From: Limanda limanda
Taxonomy: Eukaryota; Chordata; Actinopteri; Pleuronectiformes; Pleuronectidae
Length of the DNA: 64,000 bases
Assembly (NCBI RefSeq): GCF_963576545.1
Contig: NC_083651.1
Span: 20,634,748-20,698,747, forward strand
Direction of reading: 5' to 3'
Position 1 is the stretch's first letter. The number at the start of each line of letters is the position of its first letter. The position numbers were made by a program, and so were the translations under genes. Shown piece after piece: positions 26,701-40,673 of this stretch. A model generated the notes under the pieces. It did no database searches. It had not been told where the DNA came from and saw nothing but the letters and a program-made list of their open reading frames with translations.

Positions 26701-28594
26701 ATGAATTGGAATAATATCCGAGTCACTCTCTGTTTTGGGTGTTGGGCCCCGAACATCCTCAAAAACAGTTCACTCCTGACTAAAGATGGCAACAGGTTTA
26801 TTTAGTTTTCTCTCCATTTCATGGTCACATATTTCATTTACAACTACATTAACTTGTTTAATTGTGTTGGGGGGGGGGGGGTTATTTAACTGAGGCAGAG
26901 GTAATTAAATAAAATCATTATCTGTTTCCAAGTTACAGCCCACATTCATCATTAGACTAAATTAAAATTAAAACGTCACGATGAATTCAGAAACAATTGG
27001 GTATATTAAACCGACTCAGTGTATGTGCTTGTACATGAGTGTACATGCATGTGTATGAATTGTACAGGACTGTGTGGGTTTTCACATATTGGTGTTAAGT
27101 GGCCAGGTGTTCACAGTATATATATAATGTCAACTATGGTTAACCTGATCATTCACATATGTATAAAATATGCCTTTTTATTTTAGAGTTAGTCATAGTG
27201 TGCATTTGTGTGTGTGGCTCTATCGCTCCTGGAGATCCTCCCGGGGGGGTTTCCCCTGCTAACCTTAACAAAGGTCATTGTGGGGGAGGACAGACACACA
27301 CCCTGCGTTGACCCCTGGGGTCAGAGGAGGTCTGTATGATGGAGATAGCCAGAAAGGGTCAGATAATAGATTGACAATAAATGTTCTGTGTGTTATGTGT
27401 CTCTCCTGCATACATGCATGAGTCTCTCCATTCAACGTGTTTGCACACTCAGAGCATACATGCAAGCTTTTTGTGCATGCATGCGTGTGCTGGTGTGTTT
27501 GTGCAGTCTGTTGGCCTGTGTGTGCAGCGATGGTAATGGTCAGTCCAGCATTAGAAGCCGAGCAGTTTGCCTGCGGCCCGGTGCGTCTGCAGCAGATAGC
27601 TGTGTTTGCATCTCCTGTCTCCACACGTCCGATAGTAAATCCTTGTGTCCACAGCCCAAATATGACTTCCTATTTACTCTGTGGATTATATACTACAGAT
27701 AATTGGAGATAACAGTGTTGCTTAGAGCGCTTGTCAGTGTAGCTTCCACCTGGCCGTTATTCCATTATCTATTCCATTTCAAATGTCAACATTTGTTTTT
27801 GGGCGTTAAACAAAAACACCTCGTGAAAAAGCCTTTGCAGATTTGAAAATGACCAACAGAATTGTAAACAGATTATTTTTAAGTATTTATTTTCAATTTG
27901 AGGGGGGGGTGTTTGTGCTTGAGTCCATAAATGTGATGCAAATTTAGAAAAAGGAAACGGTTCTACTTGTGCAATACAGATTTGTCTTTGGTTTGACCTG
28001 ATACAGACATAGGATATGATGCATAATTTATGATAAATGTATGTGCAGAGTGTCTATAGTGGCAGACAGTGAGGACAGACACACACAGAGACACACAAAC
28101 ACACACAAGGCAAAGTAGACGACTTGAAATAACGGAGAAAGAAGAAAGTGAAAAAAAGCAGTTTGAAAGGAAGGACTCTGAATTCGAACTGAAAGGGGGT
28201 AATTATGGTAAGTGGAGAGAAGAGAGGGAGGAAATGAAAAGCAGTTGTAGTAAAATAAAGCTAATTTAATTTGATTAAGTTTCTCTTTTCTAAAAACAAC
28301 AAAAAGACAAACCACTGACATCGCGTTTGAAGGACTGTATGTTATTTTGGGAATTACAGAACATAATCCCTTTTTATTCTTTAGGCTTTGTTCAGCGTCT
28401 CGCTGTCATTCTCAGTCAGTACTATTGTCCAATTAAATTATTGTTGATATTCTGAAAGAAAAAAGACTCTATGTTTGATTTTGTATCAAATTTCCCATTA
28501 GGCCAAAGCGAAAGAAAGAAATCTCACTCGTCATAAACAAAAACAAATTCTTCCTCTTTTGTTCACATTTTGGAACGATCCCAACCCTGTGCAC

Positions 28595-28680
28595 GGGTTT
28601 GAATCCATGATATTTTAATTTCATCTTTGTATAAGGGGAGGAAGTGGAGACGTGTCGTCCATCTTTATAAACATGTCGAT
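28595..28680 (+). mobile_element. terminal fragment of the CATAGACT MITE-like family
   Basis: Seen: gaggaagtggagacgtgtcg followed by tccatctttataaac. This is the reverse complement of the head of the 3371-3719 element (gtttataaagatggacgacacgtctcc..ttcctc) with few mismatches. Only one end survives, and the last bases (atgtcgat instead of agtctatg) have drifted. The inner bound is uncertain. Confidence 0.55.
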
Positions 28681-30333
28681 ATATGAGAGTTGTCTTTTTC
28701 CCCCGTCCCAATATTTTTTTTATTTCCTAGTACAGAGTCTTTTTTTGATTAAATATCCATTGTTTTGTTCTGTGTTTTTTTTGTTTTCTCTTTTTCTCCC
28801 TCTCTTCTCAAATAATATATAATTTCAGACCAGCGTTGAGTGATGCTCAAGTGACCATTGAGTGGCACGGGCCATGTTGATGAAACTTTTCATCATTATT
28901 GCAAACATCAATTTTTCTTCTCCTCGTGGCCTGGTTCCTCTCCGTGTACACCGGGTTTGATGTCGAGCCAGAGCGTCCAAAATTACCCCTTTTGTCTGTG
29001 AAACGGATGATGTATCACTTTTAGGGATCATTATTCAAAACAAGAACGATTTAGTCATGCTCTGCGAGTGCCTTGTCGCTCCAGCTGCACTGAATAATGT
29101 TTAGTTTTGCCTTTTTGAGCAAGATAAAAAGTCCCTCTCTGATATGTTCATGAATCTGTTGAATTTACGACTAAATCCAATAGACTTCAACAGTATCTAT
29201 CTGTCGTAAAACATCTTTGAGCAGCTAAACTTTAATAAAAATGTTGTGTCTCAGTGTTTTAACGACAGATACACATGTCGGCACAAAGGCTGGACTAATC
29301 TCGGCCTAATTGCAGCACCGGAGCCCTGCATCATCTCTTAGACTGTTTTTCAGAACATTTAATCGTGTAGACAGGCAGAGTGAACTAATTATCTGCACGC
29401 TGTTTTCCCAGCCAAAGCTGGTAATTTAGCAGCAATTGACCTCCTGCCGTTTGCCGGCAAATGAAAACATGTCGGCAGGCCTGCTAACGAGGGGCCGGAG
29501 GACCCCAGGGTTCACGCGGGCCCCGCTCCGCACAGTGGACACAGAACCTCTCACTTCAGCTCCAATTTACCTCTTCACCACCTCCAGGGGAGACATCATC
29601 GTCCTCGCACTGTGTAATGACTTAAGCTGGCTGCCCAGCAGAGGAAAGGTCTGTTCGGGGAGCAACTCAATACCGTGATTGTCTGGAAACAGGATGTGCT
29701 CCTTTTTAAGTTGCTTCTCCGATGGCACGGGGCCTTGACGCCTCCAGCTGAACTGTTCCTTTAAGACTCCAGACTACTATTCATTATACAGTATTCCATG
29801 TTTTTCCTGGTTGGGATTTAAAATTTATATAAATGTTGATTAATTTAAATTCTTTTTTACCCTTGGCAGCCTTAGAAAGCCGGTGACACCGTTAACAACT
29901 CCATGGGACACACCCATCCAGTGGAACCCAGACTGACTGGATTATTCTTATAGGTCAGCAAGTAAAACATGGCTTTGTTCAGGCCTTCGCTTCAAAAGGT
30001 TTGACTTTGGCTGCATGTGACCACAAACACCACACCTCATCGTATTGTATGATAATTAGCCCTTTCAAAATTAAACACCTCAATCAGAGCTTTTTCTATG
30101 ACATTATATTTTTACAACATATCACATTTACTGCGGGTGTGCCCACAGGACACTTTAATGGTTTATTGGAGATTCCAGATCCTAAGGGCTGTCATTTTTG
30201 GCTTGTCTCCTGTTTTAACAACTGCAGATGTAATAATGCTGAAAATACAGCAACTTGCAGCAATTAATACTTGAGAAAAATTCATCCATCGTGGGGGGTT
30301 TTCCACCTCAGGTTCTTAATTTGGTCCAGGAAA

Positions 30334-30583
30334 GGGAGCCTGTGGCTCAGTAGGTAGAGGAGGTTATCCTTCAAACTCTGTACCCACCCCACATACTTCC
30401 ATGCATCCCTTGTGTTTGCATGGCTGTTTCATCTTTAACCATAAGCTTTATGTAGTATGGACAGAAGCTTCCATCCATTCCCCTATATCTGTATAACGTT
30501 GAGCGTTTATGAGCCTTAAAGCACTATGAGTGGTCGATAAGACTAGAATAGCATTTCTATATGCAATATAGCATTTACTATAT
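30334..30583 (+). mobile_element. tRNA-derived SINE-like element, decayed
   Basis: Seen: near the head TGTGGCTCAGTAGGTAGAGG is a good tRNA-type RNA polymerase III A box. The tail contains ttaaagcactatgagtggtc gataagactagaatagc and then a degenerate ctatatgcaat..catttact. From memory this matches a widespread fish element whose 3' part reads like aaagcgctttgagtggtc..agactagaaaagcgctatataaatg. The B box has decayed. It is not a functional tRNA: no acceptor stem or anticodon arm can be folded. Confidence 0.65.
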
Positions 30584-31177
30584 GTCAAGCTAGTTTAGTC
30601 TATTTTGCATGTGAACAGGCAGCCCCTGTATTATAGACACAGTAAACACGTGAGGTGATTACTACCATCTTTATAGCTCAGGAGAATTGACACCTTATTT
30701 TCTCAATCTTGTCAACACGTTGTCACTTTTTAATGATGAAACGTCAATTAACATGTTGTTACACACAAACTCAACACATTTAGGTGGTTATTGGGAAGCT
30801 GCAGGATCCATTCACTTCACTAAACAGGTTAAAATACAGAGTAAAAACACAGCTTCTACAGTAGCTGCAGCAGTGATACAGTAGCTAAAGGGATCTTGCT
30901 CATTTTCTTGTGTGACCTGATCGTTTATGTTCATAATAAACGTTGTTTAAGTGAGTTTGCATACTGTATTAGGCCTTATCATTGTATGTTATTACACAAT
31001 GTAATATGCAAGCCATTAATCAGTCCACTAAAGTTAACTTGATACCCTGACAGGGGCTCAGCCAGGTGAGTCAATCCGTGGTCCACCGCTGACAAGAGAG
31101 AGATGTGGTTGTCTTCCTGAATCCTGCTTTTTTTCATGTGTTCTCTTGGGAATTTTTGAAAGTAACTGATTTAGAAT

Positions 31178-31178
31178 G

Positions 31179-31268
<90 letters not shown>
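31178..31268. repeat. (GA)n microsatellite
   Basis: GA units with one AAAG interruption near 31200, about 90 bp. The pair of short RE and SL frames crossing it are artefacts. Confidence 0.95.
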
Positions 31269-31269
<1 letters not shown>

Positions 31270-31369
31270 GCATACACGCAGGAATTTAATTTAATTTCCT
31301 TTGTGCGGTTGCTAAAGTAAACATTGTTGCTTTATGAAGAGTGAGTAGCTGCACCACCATGATGTTCTA

Positions 31370-31371
<2 letters not shown>

Positions 31372-31412
<41 letters not shown>
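31372..31412. repeat. (TG)n microsatellite
   Basis: About 20 perfect TG units. Confidence 0.93.
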
Positions 31413-31414
<2 letters not shown>

Positions 31415-32164
31415 TCACTTCACCGCAGTTAATGGTACAGTTACTGTGACTATATTTTATTAGCGGCAGTTTGTGATGCCAGTAACTGGCTGAGACAGAG
31501 GGCATCTGTCGTCAACATGCTTGGAGCTCGCTAACAATTAAAAAGGCTTCATCCTGAATAACCTTCAGTTTTCAGAAAGTCAATCATAATGCTTTAATCG
31601 TGTTTTACAACAGACCCAAACCTGCTGATACGGTTTAAAATTAATAAGCACCAGGTAATAATTAAGTGTTGCTAGAATAATAGTGCATATGAGTTTATCC
31701 TACTTTCCTGGAAGTCCTAGTTAAACTGCGGTCGAGCTGGAGGCGTTAGTTCTGACTTCAAAACTTTACACCTTACTTTATAGGAGCTTTTTTCAGACAG
31801 TAGTTAAATAAAGTCCTGATAAAGTGAAAAACTTGATCAAAAAAACTTTTGACTAATAAAGAGTTCTTCATCTTTCAGCCAACAGAGTAATTTTCCTTTT
31901 TTTAAATCCTATTTCCTGTCTTGGTGCAATGAAGTTTTGTGGATGAAGATTCTTCACATTCTTACTGTGGCATATTTTCTACTCACAGTATAATACAGTA
32001 TTCATATACTCTATGGTTCATTCTGTTTGTTAAGCAAAATGAAATAGTGTCTTCAGTTACTTTGAAACTGCAATAACATTTTTTTGGCGACTTGGGGGCA
32101 ACTGAAGAAAAGTTGTCAACACAACATTTACATATTACCACCATTTAAAACGATATAGATATTG

Positions 32165-32320
32165 AACTTGCGCCTCTTGTACCGAGGCTTGAGTCTCACC
32201 TGCAGCGGTTGCAGGTTTGGTTTCTGACCCGGCCTTTTGCTGCATGTCTCCCCTGCTCTCTCTCCCCCTTTCATACTTTAAACAATTATTTATTTAACAA
32301 TAAAAGTGCCCAAAAATATG
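32165..32320 (+). mobile_element. tRNA-derived SINE-like element (3' portion)
   Basis: Seen: cctcttgtaccgaggcttgag, then GGTTGCAGGTTTGGTTTCTG (degenerate B-box-like GGTTCGATTCC), then ccttttgctgcatgtctccc with a CT-rich stretch, and an A-rich tail aataaaagtgcccaaaaata. From memory, a very common teleost SINE-like repeat has gccctttgctgcatgtc..ctctctcccc..aaataaaggcaaaaa in this order. The A box is not clear, so the 5' end may be truncated. The bounds are approximate. Confidence 0.6.
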
Positions 32321-33418
32321 CTCATTTTACACATCCAGCAGCAGCATTAGCTTTCGTTCATTTATGTTTCTACGAAGATGAACCCAAGTGGCTCCTTAGC
32401 TGCTAAATAGTTGCCAACACATTCGTCTGCTGGTTGGTGCTGAGCAGGGACTGTACACCGGGATTATAGAGGTTTTTTTTCTTACTGAAAGTCGACACTG
32501 AGGAAACTGAGAATGAACTCAAACAATTGTTTAGTGAGTTGTGAGCTGGACAGGTAAAAAGTTTGAGAGAGCTCCAAGTCACCAATAAGCTCCACAAAGC
32601 CAAGGGGAGCTGCAGTTTTGAGTGTTAATTCTCTCCAGGCTAATCCCTGCATTTGAGGTTTCATTTGATACCCTGCTATTATAAGTATTGATTACAACCA
32701 CTTTAAAGAAGACTTTTCAGATAGACCTTACAGTGAATTACACTTTGCAGTTTGACAGAAAACCCTCTTAAAGAAGCTTTAACTCCCCTGACAGAGCTTC
32801 CACTCCACCACTCCGCCATAATCCTTTAATTACTTCCTCTGTATTGCAACAGTATGGTACAAAACTTTATGTTACGGCCATTTATTCAATTTATTTTTGG
32901 CCGGCGAGAGAATTGCACACACATGATACCTTAAAGATGATATTATCTCTGAAAACATCCACATTATTTCAGTTTGGACATGGTCGGTGAGCTTGGCGCT
33001 GTGCGAACACGAGGAAACTCAGTCTGGATGCTTCTGTACGAACTCCGGCCAAAACACCATCTGAATGTTTCCATGTTTCAGTAAAACATTGTTCGTCTAC
33101 TTCCCACGAAAAGTCATTGTTCGTCAGAGGCTGTTTGGGGTAAACATTTGCACGCTGGAGTGAGACTAGCAGAGGAGCAGCTTGTGTACAGTATGGCAGC
33201 ACGCTGTAGTAATCAGAGGATGTAGCTGCGTCCCTGTCAACCTGCGGACATGTTCCTTCTGCTTGCCCAGCCTCCGTCGCATTGAGCTGCTGTTCCTGAT
33301 TAGTTTTGATTGGTTTCATTTGTTCCCCTGTGTTTAGACATCAATCATTTCCTTCCTTTAACTGCGTCTCGGCTGTCTCCCAGCTGCCTGTATTTTCTCT
33401 GCCTGTGTGTGTCTGCGG

Positions 33419-33419
<1 letters not shown>

Positions 33420-33476
<57 letters not shown>
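33420..33476. repeat. (TG)n microsatellite
   Basis: About 28 perfect TG units preceded by gcgggcg. Confidence 0.95.
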
Positions 33477-33478
<2 letters not shown>

Positions 33479-36400
33479 GCCTCGCAGGTGGTACTCTTTA
33501 GATCTATAGGTGACGAGAGGGAAACAAACATAATGTAAATGGCCATGAGGTGTGAAGGGGGGGGGTCTTCGTGATGCCTCTGTTCTGGCAGTCTGCCTGT
33601 GTGTGTTTGTGTAATTGTTTACAGTCAGTGTATCAGTTTAACAGCCTGAACTTGTTAATTAGAATATTGCCAGTAGCTGTACTATCCTGTGCACAGCCAG
33701 TTTACAAGTGATCGATGTAACAGTGGATGTCTGAAAGACTGTGGATACCTCTTGATATCAGAAATCTAAGAATTTGTTAACTTTCATTAATGATATAACC
33801 TTTGAGCAGTATTTAATTTATATAAGCATAAACAATGCTGTTATTTTATATATTGAGGATAGCATACTGGTAAGATAAATAATGAGCTGGAAAAGAGCCT
33901 TAAAACGACATGAGAAACATTTCTATGTGACCTATATTAAAGGAGGTACGAGCAATTAATGTCACAGAGTTGCCCCAAAAAGTTCAAACTAAAGTAGTTT
34001 TGCCCATATTTCCCTGTAAGGATCCGGGAGACATGACATTTTAACCCTGCAGGTTTCTCACCTGACCATTACAGCATCAAAAATGTATTAAGATCTGTGA
34101 TGGTGTGACCCATAAGTGTGACACTGAAAGACCCAGTGCTAAATATATTATTATTAAAGCTGGTAGTAATGTGTAAGAGTATCTTGAGTTTCTGCTCCAA
34201 CATAATAATGATGACATCTTGGAAAAAAGACCCCTGTTGGTCAAACTTGCAAGTGCAGGCATGTTTGTGTTACAGATTTGCACTGTGATGGTGTGTTTAT
34301 TCAGACTGATTGGCTTAGTCTTTGTGTGGGGCCAGTAGAGGATAGCACAGTAACTCAGTATCTTCAGAATCCTTGAGCAACCTCCCGAGCTGTCACTGCT
34401 CTGATTCCTGTTGCTCGCTGACATGAAGAAGAACTGCGCTGCCCGGCCTGGACGATCCGGACGGAGATTTACCGCCTCAGCAAGAAGTGAGCTAATCCAT
34501 CTCAAAGACTTCTGCTATCTCTGCCGGGTATGATGGAGAGGGACGGAGGAGTGTCGGGATGCAGCTTCTGGCTCAACAACAAAACAAAAAAAAAGTTTCC
34601 CCGAAAGCCTATGGGAGGATGAGGTGGGGGTTTGGCAGACGAGGAAGAAAGGGAGGGATAGTGTGTCAGAGTGAGATGTCTGACATGCGGTTGAGTTCTC
34701 CGACCTGGCAGGGCCCGGGACGGCCTTGGCACTGGAGTGCAGAGAGGGGGGGCCGGAGAGGAAGACAGGAGAGATCATGTGTGGAAAAAGGAGGACAGAG
34801 TTGCCCTTCTTCTTCGTCTTAACCAGACAGGTCAATTGAGAGCTTGTATTTTTTTTCAGTAAGTGCAATTACAGTGCTGTTCTTTCTTGAATGGCCCATG
34901 TGGTTTTGCCCCTGGCAGACACTCCGCTGCGGATGGACAGACGGATGAAGAGGAGGAGGAGAGGAGAGACGGGAGGACAGTCGAAGTGTAAGCCCGGGTG
35001 TGTTGGCAAAGTGAGCAGAATCTAAGTGGTGGAGGAGCGCCCTGCCAGACAGCATGGCACCTCTAATCACATTCAATCACTCCTGTGTGGAGGCCTCAAG
35101 CTAACCTGACTTCCAGAACTCCACCAGTCTCTCACTTTCCCTCGTGTGTTTCTCCAGGTCAGTCGATTTACCTCCCTGCCTGCCAACCGCCCTGTATCCC
35201 AAACAGAGGCGGCGGTGCCACACCACCAGCTGCACCAGCTGTTCTTTCATTAAAATGTCGCCTAATTGGCTTCGTGACTAATTGTATATTTATGCATCAC
35301 AAAAGTAAAAAAAACTGGTTTTGCCGACACAAACTGTTTCTTACACAGGCTACAGATTAAAATATTCAGCACTGAACCTTCACACTATTTCAGTGCCAGG
35401 TGGAGCTGTAATGTCTTGAACAAGTGAATAATCAGAACTTCTGCTAGAGTAAGAGAAGAGTAAAGAAAAACCAGATTTTTTTTGTTTTACAAAAACAAAA
35501 TCTATTACATTTAAACAAAAAAAAAAAACTACTCAACTTATTATAATAGTCCAAATGACATTGATTTTTAGGGGCTGACCCTGATACAAATATTAGGGAA
35601 CATAAGATGTTTTACAGTTCAACTATAAACATTATTATAAATAACTATAAAGTAAATGAAAACACAAATAAAACCAAATATATAGAGCTTGAAAATAATA
35701 GAGATTATAAACATATGTCTCTGAACGAAAATGTTAACATGCATAAAATATATATTTTTATGTAAAATGTAAATCTTTTCCGCATTGTTTACCATTCAAA
35801 ATACTAGTTTACATATCAATACACACGTCTCATAGCAGCTGATATTTATTGGCTAACCAATAAATTGATTGGGCTTTGCTCACAATCAAATCACATTAGT
35901 TAGTTTAACTTGAAACGTAACCTCAATATTAATACTCAGAGCGTTCATGCAGTGTTATTTCCTCCTTAGGATGATTCATTAGCTAGAACTACTGTGGTGT
36001 TTTGCAGTTATATCTAAAACCTCTTTTGGTTTGTGTTCCTCAAGATGAAGCTATTTGCATCATAGACACATCAGATGTAAACAAGCTTTGGTGAGCCAAC
36101 TCAGAAATGACAGGACCATGAAAGACGCTATCTGATGCGCTGCTCGTCTGTGTGGGTCCGTGGGAAATGGATTAGAGGTCCATCCCGAGCCAAGTAACTG
36201 TTTTTCACACGGGCAACTTTTGGTTGCGTAGCAGCTCATTCTGCTGTGACAGACGAGCCGAGAGGAGAAAAGCTTTGAGCTTCTTTATTTGTGAACGTCA
36301 CCCTCGGTTAGGCACTCCACTGACCTGAGATGATCACGAGAGAGAGAGAGGGGACCGCAGTTATGTGCATTGTTGTACAGATAGTGAAGAGGACGAGCAC

Positions 36401-36836
36401 GTTTGGCTGGAGGCCAGACTCGCATGGTGACTGCGACGCTTAAAAATAAATTTGTCTTTTTTCTACGTTATGAATCATACTTGTGTCTCTGAAAGCATTT
36501 TCACTCGACTGGGCAACGTGAGGTTCTCCGACCGCACAGAGCGCTGCTGTCTACTGTAAATCAGAGAGGAGGAGGGGGGGTGGTCATGTGGAGGTAAGGG
36601 ATGGCGTGATGCTGAGCGGGTGCGTGTCAGTGAAATTGTGCCACTGGGCCTGTGTCACAGCGCTTTAGACTGCAGCATGCGTGTGTATGTTGGTTGGATT
36701 TGCACACGCCAGCCATGCAACCCTGCCTCAGGCTAATTTGGCATATTGTTTGTTTATGTATACATGATAATTAAAAGCAACGTGTGAGGGATTTGCGTTT
36801 CTGCTTGACATTCACTGCATCATTTATATATTTATA

Positions 36837-37418
<582 letters not shown>

Positions 37419-38165
37419 TACATGTCATGTTCTTCGTCATCTCCCACTGTGGGAGATCTCATTCTTCTTGAAACAATAATGAGACAACAGGACAACAGAA
37501 AGGATGCTATTCTCAGTCAGCTATTGAATTCTTATAATCAACAGTCCACGTGTTGATATTGATTTCTTCTTTTAAACTCACGGGCAGAATTTAGAGCCAC
37601 GCTCCTGACTTGAACTCTCTGAACTTCACATGTACTCAATGCTGACTGCTTACCTGAACAGACAGCTAATCAACCGCAGATCCACAGAAAGCAACGCAAA
37701 AAATAAAATATCCCCCTAATTGGGCGCAGTTGCTGTAATTTCCGTGTTTGTTTGTGCCTTGCAATTAGGAGCGTTTCCGCTGCCAGTTGGACTGTGGAGG
37801 GTGTTTTTGAGGAAGAGTGCACGCTTCATAATTTGAATCACAGAGTATTTCGCAATCATCCATATATTAGAATGGATCAAACAAGCCTCTCCTCCGTGGC
37901 AGTTCAGATACGAGAGGATAATTCATTCCGGCATTCATCTGTACGAACGGAAAAACCTAATAAGTAGTTAGCTCTCACGAGTGAGGATGGGGAAAGTCGT
38001 GCGATGATTCTTTATATGGAAATGATCGTAGAGCCATAGGAGGCTGGTGCCAGGGTTCTGCTTGTTGATGAATCCCAGTGCTGAGATTCAGAAACAGCTG
38101 GCTGCTCGGACTAATTTTGTGGGCTGTTGTTTCCTCGATACTTTCTTCCCTCTCACGTAGACTGT

Positions 38166-38168
<3 letters not shown>

Positions 38169-38219
<51 letters not shown>
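38169..38219. repeat. (CA)n microsatellite
   Basis: About 25 perfect CA units, followed by a GA/AAG-rich stretch. Confidence 0.95.
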
Positions 38220-38220
<1 letters not shown>

Positions 38221-39172
38221 GAGACGAGGAAGAAGAAGAAAGGAGCATGAGACACGAGAGTCAAGGTGTCAAGGTGAAGTTCATCTCTGATATCTTTCCC
38301 CATTACCGAGACACACTGCGCTCCAGATTCCTTCAGTCTATCATAGCAATTACAGCAGTTTCCCACGGGCTCCAGCAAAGGGTCTGTTAGCGGATATGCT
38401 AATGATCGGAGGTGGTCCCTCTGTTCTCAGCATGGGTCCTGGTTGCCAGAGAAAGAAAGTTGGAGAGACACACGGAGGGATTGTGACAGTTAGAGGACAA
38501 TACACACCTGAAATATCTCTGCATTTTTGCGGTTGACAGGGTTATAGAGCACAAGACACTGTTCGGGCCTGTGTGCCTGCGTGTCGGTGAAAGCATGTTA
38601 AGCCCTCTCCAGAAAGCGTTTTTAAAGTGTGTGAAAGAGGGCAGGAAGAGCACCAGACGCTCCACCACATGAAAGACGGGCGCTCTGAAGACCGATGAGG
38701 GTTTCACCGCTCAGCATCTCAGTGTTTAGGGGGGGGGGGATGTCGTGCAAACACACACTCGTCACCGTTGCCATTCCTGAGCGCTGTGTGTGTGTCATAA
38801 AGCAAAGCAACATAATGACACGGGCCCATTACACACAGTATTTAGAGATTAGACTAACACTGTGGTTTTGGGGTCGGAGTCGTGCTGATGGTAACCATGT
38901 GGGCCGGGGGATACACGTACTTCTACTGCGCTGACAAATAATGGGATCACGGAGGTCAACATACCTGATACATGATGAACGGCCGTTAGGTTATTACGGG
39001 AACAGGGTTGGTTAAGATGAGCAATGATAGAGTCATCGGTTTAACCTGTTTGTCTCGTGGAATACAATATGTCTACTTTTAATTGTTTTCAGTATTTTAT
39101 CAAATTTGTTTAAACTCCTTGACTGGAAAAGTAAAGTTTATGAGTGTTGGTCCAGCCAAGACAGCACGGGAC

Positions 39173-39400
39173 CTTAGACTTTAAATTTACATGGACAACA
39201 TGGACGATATGACCGATGCGTCAAAGCATCTTGATTACCCCCTAGTGGCCGGCTGCTGTATAGGTCATAACATGAAAAACACGGTAAACTATCACGACTG
39301 ACAGCTGAGACTGACTCGCAATCGGTGGAGTGAGTGTATCTTAGGACTTTGATACTGAGGCTCCATTCCTAAATCTTTACTGCACAGACTTAGACTCCAA
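39173..39400 (+). mobile_element. second substantial copy of the CATAGACT-related MITE-like family
   Basis: Seen: cttagactttaaatttacat ggacaacatgg, caaagcatcttgattacccc ctagtggc, then ctgacagctgagactgac and actgcacagactta. The reverse complements of these blocks occur in the same order within 3371-3719 (for example the gccactaggaggcaatcagg and gtctcagctgtcaatcat segments). The right terminus is degraded. It has no coding capacity. Confidence 0.65.
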
Positions 39401-40643
39401 ATAACGCAAACAGTGCAGGATTTCCTTTTTTCTACCTTGGGTGTTTTGGCTCAATTACTGGAAAGTAGGACGAAGTGAAGACGCGTTAGATACACTGTCT
39501 ATGTCTCTGCACTGGACAGCTGTGGGGTGTTGTTGTAGCTGTTTAAGTGGACAGAAAAGTGCGAATGCATCCAGACTCGTTGTTGGTTTGAATTTTCATA
39601 CACGGCCGCTTTTTGTCCTTGTCTGCAAGTTTATTTGAGGAGCCTGCAATGTGAGCATTGTCAGCAATATATAATCAGTAATGTGACAACCTCCTATTAT
39701 GAGTTGATGTGATTATATTCCACTGAGCAAACATAATCATCCTTACTCCGAGAAGCTCACGTAATTGTTCACTTGTTCACGTCGGCAGCTCGACATCCCG
39801 TTCTTGTAACACTTCACTTGTGAGTCCCTTTTGAGAGTTTGGTTTTCTTACAAGGTCAAGTGAACTTTATAAAAGTTCCAATAAAGCTTTTTAATGCTCC
39901 ATAAGCTCCTTGTAAATACTTGTTTATTACTGCTCGCAAAGCAGCACGCAATATGTTCGCAAAGTATTGGTTTTCTACTTTTTGGGCAAATGGTACCGTC
40001 CTGAAGACTGCAGTTGTTATGAGAAAGGCTTCTCTCCGCTTGTAACTGACATCTTTTAAACACATTACACATGAAGGAAAGCATTTCGTGACTCTGCAGT
40101 TCTCAGTAGTTTAGTTGCCTTGTGGTTGAAAGGTTTGACTAATAAATAGCTATATTGTAAGACTTGTTCAGCTATGTTTTCCAGTGGGTTTGCAATCTGC
40201 ATAAAAGGCATCATAGCTCACAAGAGAAGGTAGCCACAAAAACAAAAAAAGGCATTCCAATGGGGATCAGCGCACTGATGTTTCAGCAGAAGGTTCTTAC
40301 AAACGCAGTTGGGATTAGGTTTGTAGATGTGCGCCACGCCCAAAGCTTTGGTTTTCACCAAGCTTGCCAAACATTTGGGCTCCACAGGCGAGACTCGAAG
40401 CAGATGACAGAAACACACAAAATCCACCGAAGAGTGGTTTACAATCGTAGACAAAGACGTTACTATTAAGATGTTTGCATTACATCCTGCTCTGTTTCGG
40501 CTTCAGCTGAAAACTTGTCAATCTCACAGCAACACACATGTTTTATGTCATCCATCTGCGGAGCACATTAATCCTCATGCTGCTCGGTAGCTTTATACTT
40601 TCCTGTCAAAGCCTTGTGTATTTTTCCTTCACAACTGAATCCG

Positions 40644-40673
40644 CTATATATATAAATATATATATATATATAC
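40644..40673. repeat. (TA)n tract
   Basis: TA units with one AAA interruption, about 30 bp. Confidence 0.88.

Larger units (their letters stand above)
28681..36836. other. intergenic stretch with two SINE-like elements and possible regulatory sequence
   Basis: 29280-30270 is low-repeat, partly GC-rich sequence and a candidate conserved non-coding region. The SINE-like copies at 30334 and 32165, and GA/TG arrays, follow. 35460-35950 is very AT-rich unique DNA. The reverse frames at 32969-33319 and 34077-34505 have no recognisable domain. Confidence 0.5.

Noticed and set aside
30334..30410. Possible functional tRNA gene from the GTGGCTCAGTAGGTAGAG A box
   Set aside because: No B box, anticodon arm or acceptor stem follows; the tail identifies a SINE-like element.
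32969..33319. Reverse frame of 116 residues
   Set aside because: No domain, signal peptide or splice support seen.
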